Shown: one piece after another, positions 7,142-14,745 of the stretch | How positions within the stretch are numbered: position 1 is the stretch's first letter | Layout: each line of letters starts with the position of its first letter | Source of the DNA: Bog-473 sp036491435 | GTDB lineage: Bacteria; Actinomycetota; Acidimicrobiia; Acidimicrobiales; RAAP-2 | Length of the DNA stretch: 26,807 nt | Assembly: GCA_036491435.1 (NCBI GenBank) | Contig: DASXBZ010000189.1 | Span: 1 to 26,807, forward strand | Direction: 5' to 3' | The notes under the pieces: generated by a model | Told to the model about the DNA's origin: nothing | What the model saw: the letters and a program-made list of their open reading frames with translations, nothing else | The model's database searches: none | Position numbers and translations under genes: made by a program

Positions 7142-8611
7142 TCATCCTCCGGGCCAGGCGATCGCCTTGGTCTCGAGGTATTGCTCGAAGCCTTCGATGC
7201 CGCACTGGCGGCCGATGCCGCTGTCCTTGTAGCCGCCGTAGGGCGAGTCGGCGCCGTACCAGAGGCCACCGTTGACCCCGATGGAGCCGGTGCGGATGCG
7301 TCGCGCGATGGACGTCGCGCGCTCTTCGCTGGCCGAGAAGACCCCACCCGAGAGGCCGTAGGTGCTCTCGTTGGCGATGCGTACGGCATCGTCGTCGTCC
7401 TCGTACGGGATCACACAGAGGACGGGGCCGAAGATCTCCTCCTGCGCAATGGTCATGGAGTTGTCGACGTCGACGAAGAGTGTCGGCTCGATGAAGTAGC
7501 CCTTCGGCAGGTGCGACGGCCGGCCGCCGCCGAAGACGAGCTTGGCGCCCTCTTCCTGCCCCTTGGCGATATAGCCCAGGATCCGGTCGCGTTGGCGGGC
7601 GCTGATCACCGGGCCCATCAGGACTCCGTCGTCCTTCCCGGGATCGCCGTAGGGCACGCCTGCCATCGCCTCGGTGACCATGGCGACGCCCTCTTCGTAG
7701 CGCGAGCGAGGAAGCAGCATGCGGCTCTGCATGGCGCAGCCTTGGCCGGCGTGGACGCAGACCATGGCGCCGCCCGGCACGACGGAGGCGAAGTTGGCGT
7801 CGTCGCACACGATCATCGCCGACTTGCCTCCCAGTTCGAGGAAGACACGCTTCAGCGACGCGGCGCCCTTCTCCATGATCCTCTTGCCGGTGGCCGTCGA
7901 TCCGGTGAACGAGATGAGATCGACCTGCGGCGAGAGCGTGAGCTCCTCGCCGACGAGGTGGTCGGACGAGGTGACGACGTTGACGACGCCAGCGGGGATG
8001 TCGGTCTTCTCGGCCACCAGCCGGCCGAGCCGTGTCGCGTTCCACGGGGTGTCGGGTGCGGGCTTGATGATGACGGTGTTGCCGGTCGCGAGGATCGGAC
8101 CGAGCTTGTTGAGGGTGACCTCGACCGGGTAGTTCCACGGGATGATGGCGCCGACGACGCCCATCGGCTCCTTGTAGACGGCGCGGCGACTGGACATGCC
8201 CATCATCTCGGAGTCGGGCAGCGAGCGCTCGAAGGGGAACTCGTCGATCATCTTGGCCGGCCAGGTGAGCGCTTCGGAAAGGGGCCAGTCGACCTGGGCG
8301 GCGAAGGTCATCATCCGCGGCGAACCGACCTCCGCGATGATCTCCTCGCGCAGCTCCTCGCGCTCGGAGTCGAGTGCGTCCTGCAACTGCTCGAGGCAGC
8401 GCTTGCGCAGGGCGCGGTTCGTCGACCAGTCGGTCTCGTCGAAGGCGGTGCGGGCGGCGCTGATGGCGGCCTGCATGTCCGCGGGGGACGCGTCCGCCAC
8501 CGGGCCGAGGACCTCTTCGGTCGCCGGGTTGATGTTGTCGAACGTCTTCCCCGAGGCGGCCTCGACGAGGTCGCCCCCGATGAGCATGCGGACCTCACCT
8601 GTACCGGACAT
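7142..8611 (-). CDS. Aldehyde dehydrogenase family protein
   Basis: 489 residues, the normal length of a class 1/2-like NAD(P)-dependent aldehyde dehydrogenase. The catalytic set is complete: Asn160 in IPWNYP, Glu259 in LELGGKS, the nucleophile Cys292 in GQGCAMQSR, and the cofactor-binding EEIFGPV with the following Phe-Gly-Pro. ISFTGSTATGK at 233-243 is the Rossmann glycine motif. The ATG at 8611-8609 has a strong AGGGGGTGG site just upstream. It ends only 4 bases from the end of the convergent isochorismatase-like gene, with no room for separate terminators. It oxidises an aldehyde to an acid; the substrate is unknown. Divergent from the DGPF/ECF42 module. Confidence 0.97.
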   Translation of the reverse strand: MSGTGEVRMLIGGDLVEAASGKTFDNINPATEEVLGPVADASPADMQAAISAARTAFDETDWSTNRALRKRCLEQLQDALDSEREELREEIIAEVGSPRMMTFAAQVDWPLSEALTWPAKMIDEFPFERSLPDSEMMGMSSRRAVYKEPMGVVGAIIPWNYPVEVTLNKLGPILATGNTVIIKPAPDTPWNATRLGRLVAEKTDIPAGVVNVVTSSDHLVGEELTLSPQVDLISFTGSTATGKRIMEKGAASLKRVFLELGGKSAMIVCDDANFASVVPGGAMVCVHAGQGCAMQSRMLLPRSRYEEGVAMVTEAMAGVPYGDPGKDDGVLMGPVISARQRDRILGYIAKGQEEGAKLVFGGGRPSHLPKGYFIEPTLFVDVDNSMTIAQEEIFGPVLCVIPYEDDDDAVRIANESTYGLSGGVFSASEERATSIARRIRTGSIGVNGGLWYGADSPYGGYKDSGIGRQCGIEGFEQYLETKAIAWPGG

Positions 8612-8748
8612 GTGCCACCCCCTGGTGATCGACTGTGGTGAGGAGAGTACGAACGGGCCTTGCCGCAGGTCAAGGTGGGCCGCCGGTGCAGGGTCTGGCG
8701 GGACCCAGGCGGTCGGCGAATCGAAAAAGCTGAATTCCTCATGGAGCG

Positions 8749-8775
8749 TGTCGATTCGGCGGCGGCCCGTTCGAC
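8749..8775 (+). promoter_or_regulatory. Candidate ECF42-dependent promoter of the DGPF gene
   Basis: TGTCGA at 8749-8754 and CGAC at 8772-8775 are separated by 17 bases. This matches the bipartite motif I recall for ECF42 sigma factors in Streptomyces venezuelae (-35 TGTCGA, -10 CGA(T/C)C-like). The predicted start would lie near 8781, leaving a leader of ~45 bases with AAGGAG at 8815-8820 before the ATG at 8828. The ECF42-type sigma gene itself is the next gene downstream, so autoregulation of the module is expected. Confidence 0.6.
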
Positions 8776-8827
8776 GCTTCTGTCAGAGTGAGGCGAACGG
8801 CGCCCCACCGAGACAAGGAGCACCACC

Positions 8828-9175
8828 ATGCGATTCCTGGGTTACACCCTGGCCAACGAGGCTGAGACCCCGACCGAGCCGCCCCGCCCCGAGCTGTACG
8901 AGGAGATGGGCAAGTTCGTGGGCGAGGCCATTGCCGCCGGCGTCATCGTCGCCACCGGGGGCATCTCCCCGACGTCCGAGGGCGTCAAGATCAGCTTGAA
9001 GGACGGCGACTACACCGTCGTCGACGGTCCTTTCGCCGAGGCGAAGGAGCTCGTGGGCGGCTGGGCACTCATGGAGTGCCGCGACATGGCCGAGGCCACC
9101 GAGTGGTCGAAGCGCTTCCTCGGCGTGCTGGGAGAGGGCGAGGTGCGGGTCCGCCCCGTGTCGGGGCCTGAATAG
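8828..9175 (+). CDS. YCII-related / DGPF domain protein
   Basis: 115 residues with the DGPF motif at 66-69 (VVDGPFAEAKELVGGW), the signature of the YCII-like family (PF03795) with a dimeric alpha-beta barrel fold. Start supported by AAGGAG seven bases upstream of the ATG. The family's exact biochemical function is unknown; DGPF proteins are the conserved genomic partners and direct targets of ECF42 sigma factors, and here the sigma gene follows 71 bases downstream on the same strand. The preceding TGTCGA/CGAC pair fits control by that sigma factor. Canonical in length and composition; nothing unusual within the protein. Confidence 0.94.
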   Translation: MRFLGYTLANEAETPTEPPRPELYEEMGKFVGEAIAAGVIVATGGISPTSEGVKISLKDGDYTVVDGPFAEAKELVGGWALMECRDMAEATEWSKRFLGVLGEGEVRVRPVSGPE

Positions 9176-9246
9176 AGCGTTCCTTCGCCTCTGGTCCATC
9201 GTCCGTTCGTGACCCGGTTCCGTGCCGTGGTGGTTGAATCGGTGGC

Positions 9247-10584
9247 GTGTCGGCCACCGATTCGACTGCCGCGGTCGAGGCGGTGTTCCGTATCGAGTTC
9301 CCGCGCGTGGTCGCGGCGTTGGCCCGCGCCTGCGGCGGTGATCTGGGCTTGGCTGAGGACCTCGCCCAAGACGCGCTCGTGGATGCCTTGGCGCAGTGGC
9401 CTGTCGAGGGGACGCCGCGGAATCCCGGCGCCTGGCTGACCGCGGTCGGCAAGCGCAAGGCGATCGACCGCTTCCGGCGCGACCGGGTGCTGGCGTCGAA
9501 GTACGCAGAGCTGGGGCGTGTCGGCGGGGCGGGGAGTGTTGGTCTTGGTGGTGACGGAGGCGGTCGTGAGGTCGGTGTCGAGCCCGACTTCGTGGCGACC
9601 TTCGACGAAGAGATCGAGGACGACCGCCTCCGCCTGATCTTCGTGGCGTGCCACCCGGTGCTGGCCATGTCCGCGCGTGTCGCGCTGACGCTGCGATTGG
9701 TCGGGGGCCTGACCGTGCCGGAGATCGCCCGGGCGTATCTCGATCAGGAGGCGACGGTCGCGCAGCGCATCGTCCGGGCCAAGAAGTCGATCGCGTCGGC
9801 GGGCGTTCCTTTCGAGGTGCCGGCTGGCGAGGATCGTGTTGCCCGGCTCGGTGCGGTGCTCGAGGTCATCTACCTCATCTACAACGAGGGCTACTCGGCA
9901 ACGGCCGGTTCGTCGTGGGTCCGGCCCGAGTTGTGCGCGGAGGCGTTGCGGCTGGGCCGGGTGCTGGCGTCGCTGGCCCCTGAAGAACCGGAAGTGCACG
10001 GGCTCGTCGCACTGATGGAGTTCCAGTCGTCGCGTCTGCGGGCCCGTGTCGGATCCTCGGGCGCGCCGGTGTTGCTCTTCGACCAGGACCGGCGGTCCTG
10101 GGACCCGCTGCACATCAACCGCGGCGAGGCGGCGTTGGCGCGCGCCGAGGAGTTGGCGTCGGCCGCCGGTTCCGGTGGTCGAGGTCCGTATCTCTTGCAG
10201 GCGGCGATCGCGTCCTGCCATGCACGGTCGCTCCGGCCCGAGGACACCGATTGGGCGCGCCTGGTGTCGCTCTACAGCGAGCTGGCGGCTCTCGCGGCAT
10301 CACCGGTCGTGGAGCTGAACCGGGCGGTGGCCCTGTCGTACGCGGCTGGCCCGGAGGCGGCGCTGCCCTACGTCGACCTCATCGTCGCCAGCGGCGCGCT
10401 CGAGCGGTATCACCTGCTCTACAGCGTGCGCGCCGACCTGCTCGACCGGCTCGGGCGCTCCGACGAGGCGGCCGGGGAATGGGAGCGGGCGGCGGGGCTG
10501 GCAGCGAACTCGGCCGAGCGGGGCTTGTTGGAAGAGCGGGCGGCGGCGAGCCGGTCCCGTGGCGCGAACGATGCAACGGAGTAA
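9247..10584 (+). CDS. ECF42-type RNA polymerase sigma factor with long C-terminal (TPR-like) extension
   Basis: 445 residues, more than twice a minimal ECF sigma factor. Region 2 spans about residues 9-80 (GDLGLAEDLAQDALVDALAQWP, then NPGAWLTAVGKRKAIDRFRRD). Region 4 spans about 126-182 (LTVPEIARAYLDQEATVAQRIVRAKKSI). A Gly/Val-rich linker (about 90-112) joins them. The C-terminal 260 residues begin with the diagnostic LIYNEGYSA and continue as paired helices (LCAEALRLGRVLASL, HLLYSVRADLLDRLGRSDEAAGEWERA), as expected for the TPR-like extension that ECF42 members need for activity. No anti-sigma gene is adjacent, which fits this group. The start is a GTG; no better upstream codon exists. It should transcribe the DGPF gene and possibly itself. 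Confidence 0.93.
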   Translation: MSATDSTAAVEAVFRIEFPRVVAALARACGGDLGLAEDLAQDALVDALAQWPVEGTPRNPGAWLTAVGKRKAIDRFRRDRVLASKYAELGRVGGAGSVGLGGDGGGREVGVEPDFVATFDEEIEDDRLRLIFVACHPVLAMSARVALTLRLVGGLTVPEIARAYLDQEATVAQRIVRAKKSIASAGVPFEVPAGEDRVARLGAVLEVIYLIYNEGYSATAGSSWVRPELCAEALRLGRVLASLAPEEPEVHGLVALMEFQSSRLRARVGSSGAPVLLFDQDRRSWDPLHINRGEAALARAEELASAAGSGGRGPYLLQAAIASCHARSLRPEDTDWARLVSLYSELAALAASPVVELNRAVALSYAAGPEAALPYVDLIVASGALERYHLLYSVRADLLDRLGRSDEAAGEWERAAGLAANSAERGLLEERAAASRSRGANDATE

Positions 10585-10589
10585 GTCTG

Positions 10590-10602
10590 TAATCTCGTAA
10601 CT
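10590..10602 (+). promoter_or_regulatory. Possible -10 element for a leaderless transcript
   Basis: TAATCT at 10590-10595 lies 7 bases before the ATG at 10603, and no Shine-Dalgarno sequence is present, so transcription could start at or next to the ATG. No recognisable -35 accompanies it. Pattern match only. Confidence 0.25.
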
Positions 10603-11064
10603 ATGAGTGACGAGATTCAGGCATTTGTCCAGGCCAAGGTCCCAGAGAGGTGGTTCACGGGGCCGCCGACGGTGGAGGCCGACGAGGAGGAGATCCTCGT
10701 TATGGGGGCGCTCCCCGGCGATACGGCGGTCGACGCCTTCCGCGAGTCGACCCGCGAGGACCGCGTGGCGATCGCCCGTGAGGCCGAGTCGCGCTTCGGC
10801 CGGCCGGTGTCGTGGGGCGTCGAGCGCGATGGCGCCACGACGCTGTTCACCACCCAGAGCTCACCCGTGATGACGCGCCTGCGCCTGCGCGAGCGCGCCG
10901 TGCTCACGACGTTGATCGACGCGGGGATCGCGCGGAGCCGGAGCGAGGCACTGGCGTGGTGCGTGAAGTTGGTGGAACGACACCAGGCCGACTGGCTGGC
11001 CGAGCTGCGCGAGGCGCTGGCCGGTGTCGAGCAGGTGCGCGTGGGTGGACCGAGCCTGATATGA
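10603..11064 (+). CDS. Hypothetical protein with ribbon-helix-helix-like C-terminal region
   Basis: 153 residues, no signal peptide or membrane segment. Residues 1-85 are an acidic alpha/beta region (PPTVEADEEEILVMGALPGD, then helices rich in Arg/Glu) that I do not recognise. Residues 91-125 (TRLRLRERAVLTTLIDAGI, then ARSRSEALAWCVKLV) follow the ribbon-helix-helix pattern: a basic beta-strand, helix A, a short turn, then helix B starting with Ser-Glu-Ala. This resembles Arc/MetJ/CopG-type DNA-binding domains, although here it is C-terminal instead of N-terminal. The stop overlaps the start of the HtrA-like protease (ATGA at 11061-11064), so the two are co-translated. It might be a regulator, adaptor or substrate of the protease; none of these is shown by the sequence. 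Confidence 0.75.
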   Translation: MSDEIQAFVQAKVPERWFTGPPTVEADEEEILVMGALPGDTAVDAFRESTREDRVAIAREAESRFGRPVSWGVERDGATTLFTTQSSPVMTRLRLRERAVLTTLIDAGIARSRSEALAWCVKLVERHQADWLAELREALAGVEQVRVGGPSLI

Positions 11065-12029
11065 CCGACGTGCTCACTCCCCCGCCGGCGGAATCTTCCG
11101 CCGCACCGCCCGAGTCGGAGGCGCTCGACGCCTATTCCGAGATCGTGGTTTCGGTCGCCGAGCACATCGTCCCTTCGGTGGCTTCACTGCGCGTCACGGC
11201 GGCGCGCGGCCGGGAGGGCGCCGGCAGCGCCGTGATCCTCGCGGCCGACGGATATCTGCTGACCTCCGCGCACGTCGTGGCCGGCGCCGAACGCGGCACC
11301 GCGGTGTTCGCCGACTGGCACGAGGCGCCGTTCGAACTGGTGGGTCGTGATCCGCTCTCCGACCTGGCCGTGCTGCGCGTGGCCGCTTCGGGCCTGGCCC
11401 AGGTGGAGCTGGGAAACGCCGACGGCCTCCGGGTCGGTCAGCTCGTGGTGGCGGTCGGCAACCCGCACGGGTTCGCCGGCTCCGTGACGGCCGGTGTGGT
11501 CTCCGCGCTCGGCCGGTCGCTGCCGTCGGGTGGACGGGTCGTCGAGAACGTGATCCAGACGGACGCGGCGTTGAACCCCGGCAACTCGGGCGGCGCGCTG
11601 GTGGACTCGCACGCCCGGCTGGTCGGCGTCAACACGGCGCTGGCCGGGATCGGCCTCGGCCTCGCGGTGCCCGTCAACGAGACGACGCTCGAGATCGTGG
11701 CGACGCTCCTGCGTGAGGGTCGGGTGCGGCGTGCGTATCTGGGCGTCGTCGGAGGGGGGCGGCCCTTGTCCCCACGGCGCGCCGAGGAGCTCGGGCAGAA
11801 GAGCGGCGTCGGGATCATCGAGGTGCCTTCGGGCAGTCCCGCGGAGCGGGCCGGGCTGCGACCTACGGACACGATCGTGGCCGTCGACGGTGTCTCGGTC
11901 GAAGGCACCGGTGACCTGCAGCGGCTCATGAAGGCCGACGCCATCGGCCGCCGCATGTCGCTGCGCGTGTTGCGCGACGACCGCATCGTCACCGTCGACG
12001 TGACACCGGTCGAGCTCGCGACGTCGTAA
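11061..12029 (+). CDS. HtrA-like trypsin-family serine protease with PDZ domain
   Basis: 322 residues from the ATG overlapping the preceding stop. The trypsin-like domain spans about 25-215 with an intact triad: His71 in TSAHVV, Asp101 in SDLAVLRV, Ser176 in NPGNSGGAL. A PDZ domain follows (about 225-315: RRAYLGVVGGG, GVGIIEVPSGSPAERAGLRPTD, IVAVDGVSVEG). HtrA/DegP-type enzymes degrade or refold damaged proteins and are normally exported or membrane-anchored. Here the first 25 residues (Pro/Ala/Glu-rich) contain no hydrophobic segment, so the protein appears cytoplasmic. A longer open frame back to 10812 overlaps the neighbour and adds no signal sequence either. The coupled small protein upstream is a likely functional partner. 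Family assignment is very secure; the location is inference. Confidence 0.95.
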   Translation: MTDVLTPPPAESSAAPPESEALDAYSEIVVSVAEHIVPSVASLRVTAARGREGAGSAVILAADGYLLTSAHVVAGAERGTAVFADWHEAPFELVGRDPLSDLAVLRVAASGLAQVELGNADGLRVGQLVVAVGNPHGFAGSVTAGVVSALGRSLPSGGRVVENVIQTDAALNPGNSGGALVDSHARLVGVNTALAGIGLGLAVPVNETTLEIVATLLREGRVRRAYLGVVGGGRPLSPRRAEELGQKSGVGIIEVPSGSPAERAGLRPTDTIVAVDGVSVEGTGDLQRLMKADAIGRRMSLRVLRDDRIVTVDVTPVELATS

Positions 12030-12190
12030 TTCCGCGTCTGACCCGGCGCCGCCTCTGGTTGTGAGGCTCGGCCGCCCGGCCTCGGCCCGGCGGCAACGGG
12101 GAGGCCGCGCCGAGCGACGGTGCGGCTGCGAAGCCGACGCCTCCGTGGCCACTGTGACGCCGCAGCCAATCCTTCTCGACCCTGGGATGA

Positions 12191-12210
12191 ATTCTGGCCC
12201 CGGCCGGAAT
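12191..12210. repeat. 20-bp near-palindrome upstream of the phosphoesterase gene
   Basis: ATTCTGGCC at 12191-12199 mirrors GGCCGGAAT at 12202-12210 with one G:T-type mismatch and a 2-base centre. It sits in the 254-base gap between the protease and phosphoesterase genes. It could be an operator half-site pair or a hairpin; no protein can be named. The rest of 12030-12190 shows no gene I can support. Confidence 0.4.
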
Positions 12211-12238
12211 GGAGCTGGTCGGACCGGGGGATGCCTCG

Positions 12239-12262
12239 CAGGGTGCCGGTCCCGGCACCCTG
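12239..12262 (+). promoter_or_regulatory. Strong hairpin in the 5' leader of the phosphoesterase gene
   Basis: CAGGGTGCCGG (12239-12249) and CCGGCACCCTG (12252-12262) are perfect inverted copies separated by two bases, realistically a 10-bp stem with a 4-base loop. It ends 4 bases before the AGAAGGAG ribosome site and 21 bases before the ATG at 12284. No T-run follows, so it is not a standard terminator. It may be an operator on DNA, a transcript-stabilising 5' structure, or a translation-modulating hairpin. Confidence 0.6.
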
Positions 12263-12283
12263 ACCGAGAAGGAGACCACCCCC

Positions 12284-13258
12284 ATGCGCAAACCCCTGCT
12301 GCTCGGATCCGTGCTGTGTGCCCTTGTGGCCACGGCCGGCTTCGGGCTCCCCGCCGCGAGCGGAGCCCCGGTGCACGTGGCGGCGCCCGCTGCGAGCACG
12401 ACCACGAGCACGAGCGGCCCGTGCGGTACGTCGGCGGCGCCGCCGACATCGGGCTATTCCCATGTGATCTGGGTCCTGATGGAGAACAACAGCTACGGCT
12501 CCATCATCGGGAACCCCACGGCGCCGTACATCAACTCGCTCGCGCAATCGTGCGGGCTGGCGACCAACTACCACAACCTCAGCCACCCCAGCCTGCCCAA
12601 CTACGTGGGAATGACCTCGGGCCTCGGGCTCGCGGCGATCAGGTCGTTCAAGAGCGACTGCAGCCCCTCGAAGCACTGCAGCACGTCGGCGCCGAGCATC
12701 TTCGGGCAAGGGGAGACCTGGAAGTCCTACGAGGAGGATATGCCGTCCAACTGCTTCCCAAATGATTCGGGTGAGTACGCGGTGCGCCACAACCCGCCGC
12801 CGTACTTCACGACGCTGAGTGGCTGCTCCACCTTCGACGTCCCCTACACCCAGCTCTCCACCGACCTGGCCGGCGGCACGCTGCCTGCCTTCTCGTTCGT
12901 GACGCCGAACCTGATCGACGACATGCACGACGGCACCGTGGCCGATGGTGATACCTGGCTGTCGAACAACCTCCCGGTGATCTTCAACAGCCCCGAGTAC
13001 CAGAACGGCTCGACGGCCGTATTCGTGACCTGGGACGAGGGTGAAGGTGGCAAGAGCAACGACTGCGCCCTCAACACCACTGACATCGGCTGCCACGTCG
13101 CCACGCTCGTCATCAGCCCGAGCACCGTGCCGGGCACCACGTCCTCGGTGCTCTTCAACCACTACTCGTTGCTGCGCACCGCCGAGGACCTGCTCGGCCT
13201 GCCCGAGCTCGGCCTGGCCGCCCAGAACCCGAGCATGGCCTCGGCCTTCAACCTGTAG
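12284..13258 (+). CDS. Secreted phosphoesterase (acid phosphatase / phospholipase C superfamily)
   Basis: 324 residues from an ATG preceded by AGAAGGAG. A clear signal peptide: MRKPLLLGSVLCALVATAGF, Ala/Gly-rich to a likely cleavage after ASG (residue 27), then an Ala/Thr/Ser-rich spacer to about residue 55. The mature domain matches the phosphoesterase family PF04185: HVIWVLMENNSYGSIIG, then NLSHPSLPNYVGMTSG, a central TPNLIDDMHDG, and VTWDEGEGG near the C-terminus. Metal and phosphate ligands normally come from these Asn/Asp/His/Glu-rich segments. Several cysteines suggest disulphides. The family releases phosphate from extracellular phosphomonoesters or phospholipids. The regulator pair at 21014-23403 is of the phosphate-starvation type, but no PHO-box-like repeat was recognised here. 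An in-frame start at 12209 would spoil the signal peptide and is rejected. Confidence 0.92.
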   Translation: MRKPLLLGSVLCALVATAGFGLPAASGAPVHVAAPAASTTTSTSGPCGTSAAPPTSGYSHVIWVLMENNSYGSIIGNPTAPYINSLAQSCGLATNYHNLSHPSLPNYVGMTSGLGLAAIRSFKSDCSPSKHCSTSAPSIFGQGETWKSYEEDMPSNCFPNDSGEYAVRHNPPPYFTTLSGCSTFDVPYTQLSTDLAGGTLPAFSFVTPNLIDDMHDGTVADGDTWLSNNLPVIFNSPEYQNGSTAVFVTWDEGEGGKSNDCALNTTDIGCHVATLVISPSTVPGTTSSVLFNHYSLLRTAEDLLGLPELGLAAQNPSMASAFNL

Positions 13259-14745
13259 CGACCGGTGTTCGACCGGGGCGGTCCGGCGTTGGGCCGCCCC
13301 GGTCTGCCGGCCCACCACGGCCGGAGCCGGAGCCGTACCGGCGGGAGCCTCCCGTAGACGAGCACGGCCTGGCCCCGGGGCAGGCAGCGGAGCTCCTCGG
13401 GCGGCAGCAGGCGGCGGGGCGCCGTCGTCGAGGTCGTCGAGCGCCGGCCCGTGGGATCCCGGGTCACGGACGGCTGCGTAACCTCCTCGTCGCCCACAAG
13501 ACGGCTGGCGTACTCCAGCGTGTCGGGGTCGGCGATGCCCGGGAGGAACAGCTTGGCCCGGTGGTTGTTGAGCACGGTCGGTGCCCGCGTGCCGTAGCGG
13601 CCGCGGACCTGAGCCAGGTCCTGCCAGATCGTCACCAGCTGGATCCCGTGTGACGCGCAGGTGGCGGCGAGTGCATCGAGCTCGGCGAGCGGTGCGATGT
13701 GCGCCGCCTCGTCCAGGACAACGAGGAGTGGTGGGTGGAGCGGCGCGGCGGCGCGGGTGGAGCGATCGAAGGCGTGCGTCAGCACCTGCTGCGTCAGCGC
13801 CGTGAAATAGCCGCGCAGCCGGCGCTGGTCGTGGGCGGGTGCACACAGGTAGAGGGTGTTGTCGCCGCCGGCGAGGAGATCGGCCGGCTCGAAGCGGGCC
13901 GGTGTCATCGGTGGCCGCGTCGACGACGCCGAAGCCGTGTGCGCGAACGGGGCGAGCACCGTTTCCGCCGTCGTGTACACCGAGCTGCGGGTGCGGTCGT
14001 CGCGGCACCACGTCGCACGCGCGGCGTCGAGGGCCTCGGGCGCCCCCAGCCGCTCCAGCACGTCCGCCACCTCGCCCACCTCCTGGGTGTCGACCCAGCG
14101 CACGACGTCGGCCATGGAACGGCGATCCAGCGCGCCGGCGTGGAAGAGCGGCGCGAGCAGCTTGGCCGCGGTGGCGTACCAGAACTCCCCATCCGCGGTC
14201 GTGCCGTCCGCCCTGGCCGCCTGGCACAGATCGGTAGTCGTCGCACACGCCCGCCGCCAGTCGCCGCAGTCGCCGAGCGGCCACCACTCGTCCCCCACGT
14301 CTCCGGTGCAGCCGGTCGGATCGATGCGCCAGACACGGCCGCGACGGGACCGCGCGGCTTGGGTGTCGCGCAGCAGGTCGGTCTTCACGCTGGCCGCGAG
14401 CACGGGACCGGGCCAGTCGAGGATTGCCGGCACCGCCAGCGACGTCGTCTTGCCGCTCTGGGTCGGGCCGACCACGACGAGGGACTGGCCGGGCTCGGCC
14501 GCAACGCCCGCGGCGCGGCCCAGCCCGGAGGCGAGCACGCCAAGAAGCAGTCGGCCCGGGACGTGCTCGGCGCGGACCCGCAGGGCGCTCAGGTCGTTCC
14601 GCCTGGCCCAGCGTGCGCCCCGCCGCGCCGGTTTCGAGCCCGACGGCCGACCCAAGGTTCCGTGGAGCACGTCGCGAGACGAGATCCCGGCCCAGAGCGT
14701 GGCACCGACCGCCACCGGCACGACCACGGCGGTGAGGCCGGTCAT
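13162..14745 (-). CDS. TraG/VirD4-like type IV secretion coupling ATPase
   Basis: 527 residues from an ATG at 14745-14743 that overlaps the VirB4-like stop (ATGA). One N-terminal membrane segment (about 4-22) is followed by a basic linker. The Walker A motif GPTQSGKTT is at 93-101, and VVGDEWWPL-type insertions typical of the family follow. A Walker B LLVVLDEAAHIAPL segment is followed by a TraD/TraG-like region (HGIQLVTIWQDLAQVRGRYG, then LNNHRAKLFLPGIADPDTLEYASRLVG). Coupling proteins feed DNA or protein substrates into the secretion channel. The last ~30 residues are encoded antisense to the end of the phosphoesterase gene (97-base tail overlap), and the segment before them lies across that gene's terminator-like hairpin, suggesting an extension past the ancestral stop. 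Confidence 0.9.
   Translation of the reverse strand: MTGLTAVVVPVAVGATLWAGISSRDVLHGTLGRPSGSKPARRGARWARRNDLSALRVRAEHVPGRLLLGVLASGLGRAAGVAAEPGQSLVVVGPTQSGKTTSLAVPAILDWPGPVLAASVKTDLLRDTQAARSRRGRVWRIDPTGCTGDVGDEWWPLGDCGDWRRACATTTDLCQAARADGTTADGEFWYATAAKLLAPLFHAGALDRRSMADVVRWVDTQEVGEVADVLERLGAPEALDAARATWCRDDRTRSSVYTTAETVLAPFAHTASASSTRPPMTPARFEPADLLAGGDNTLYLCAPAHDQRRLRGYFTALTQQVLTHAFDRSTRAAAPLHPPLLVVLDEAAHIAPLAELDALAATCASHGIQLVTIWQDLAQVRGRYGTRAPTVLNNHRAKLFLPGIADPDTLEYASRLVGDEEVTQPSVTRDPTGRRSTTSTTAPRRLLPPEELRCLPRGQAVLVYGRLPPVRLRLRPWWAGRPGRPNAGPPRSNTGRYRLKAEAMLGFWAARPSSGRPSRSSAVRSNE
13272..13303 (+). terminator. Terminator-like hairpin of the phosphoesterase gene
   Basis: ACCGGGGCGG at 13272-13281 pairs with CCGCCCCGGT at 13294-13303. 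The stem extends inward by a G:T and two more pairs (13 bp total) around a 6-base loop. It begins 14 bases after the stop codon at 13256-13258. There is no T-tract, as is common for actinobacterial terminators. It lies inside the coding region of the opposite-strand TraG-like gene. Confidence 0.55.

Noticed and set aside
12209..12283. Upstream extension of the phosphoesterase start
   Set aside because: It would translate the hairpin and place polar residues before the signal peptide; the ATG at 12284 has a good ribosome site.
12030..12283. PHO-box (direct repeat) control of the phosphoesterase gene by the RegX3-like regulator
   Set aside because: No recognisable direct-repeat pattern was found in the leader, so the phosphate link remains only contextual.
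11438..14287. A 949-codon minus-strand open frame
   Set aside because: It runs antisense to the protease and phosphoesterase genes and out of frame through the TraG-like gene; low-complexity Arg/Gly/Ala composition without motifs.
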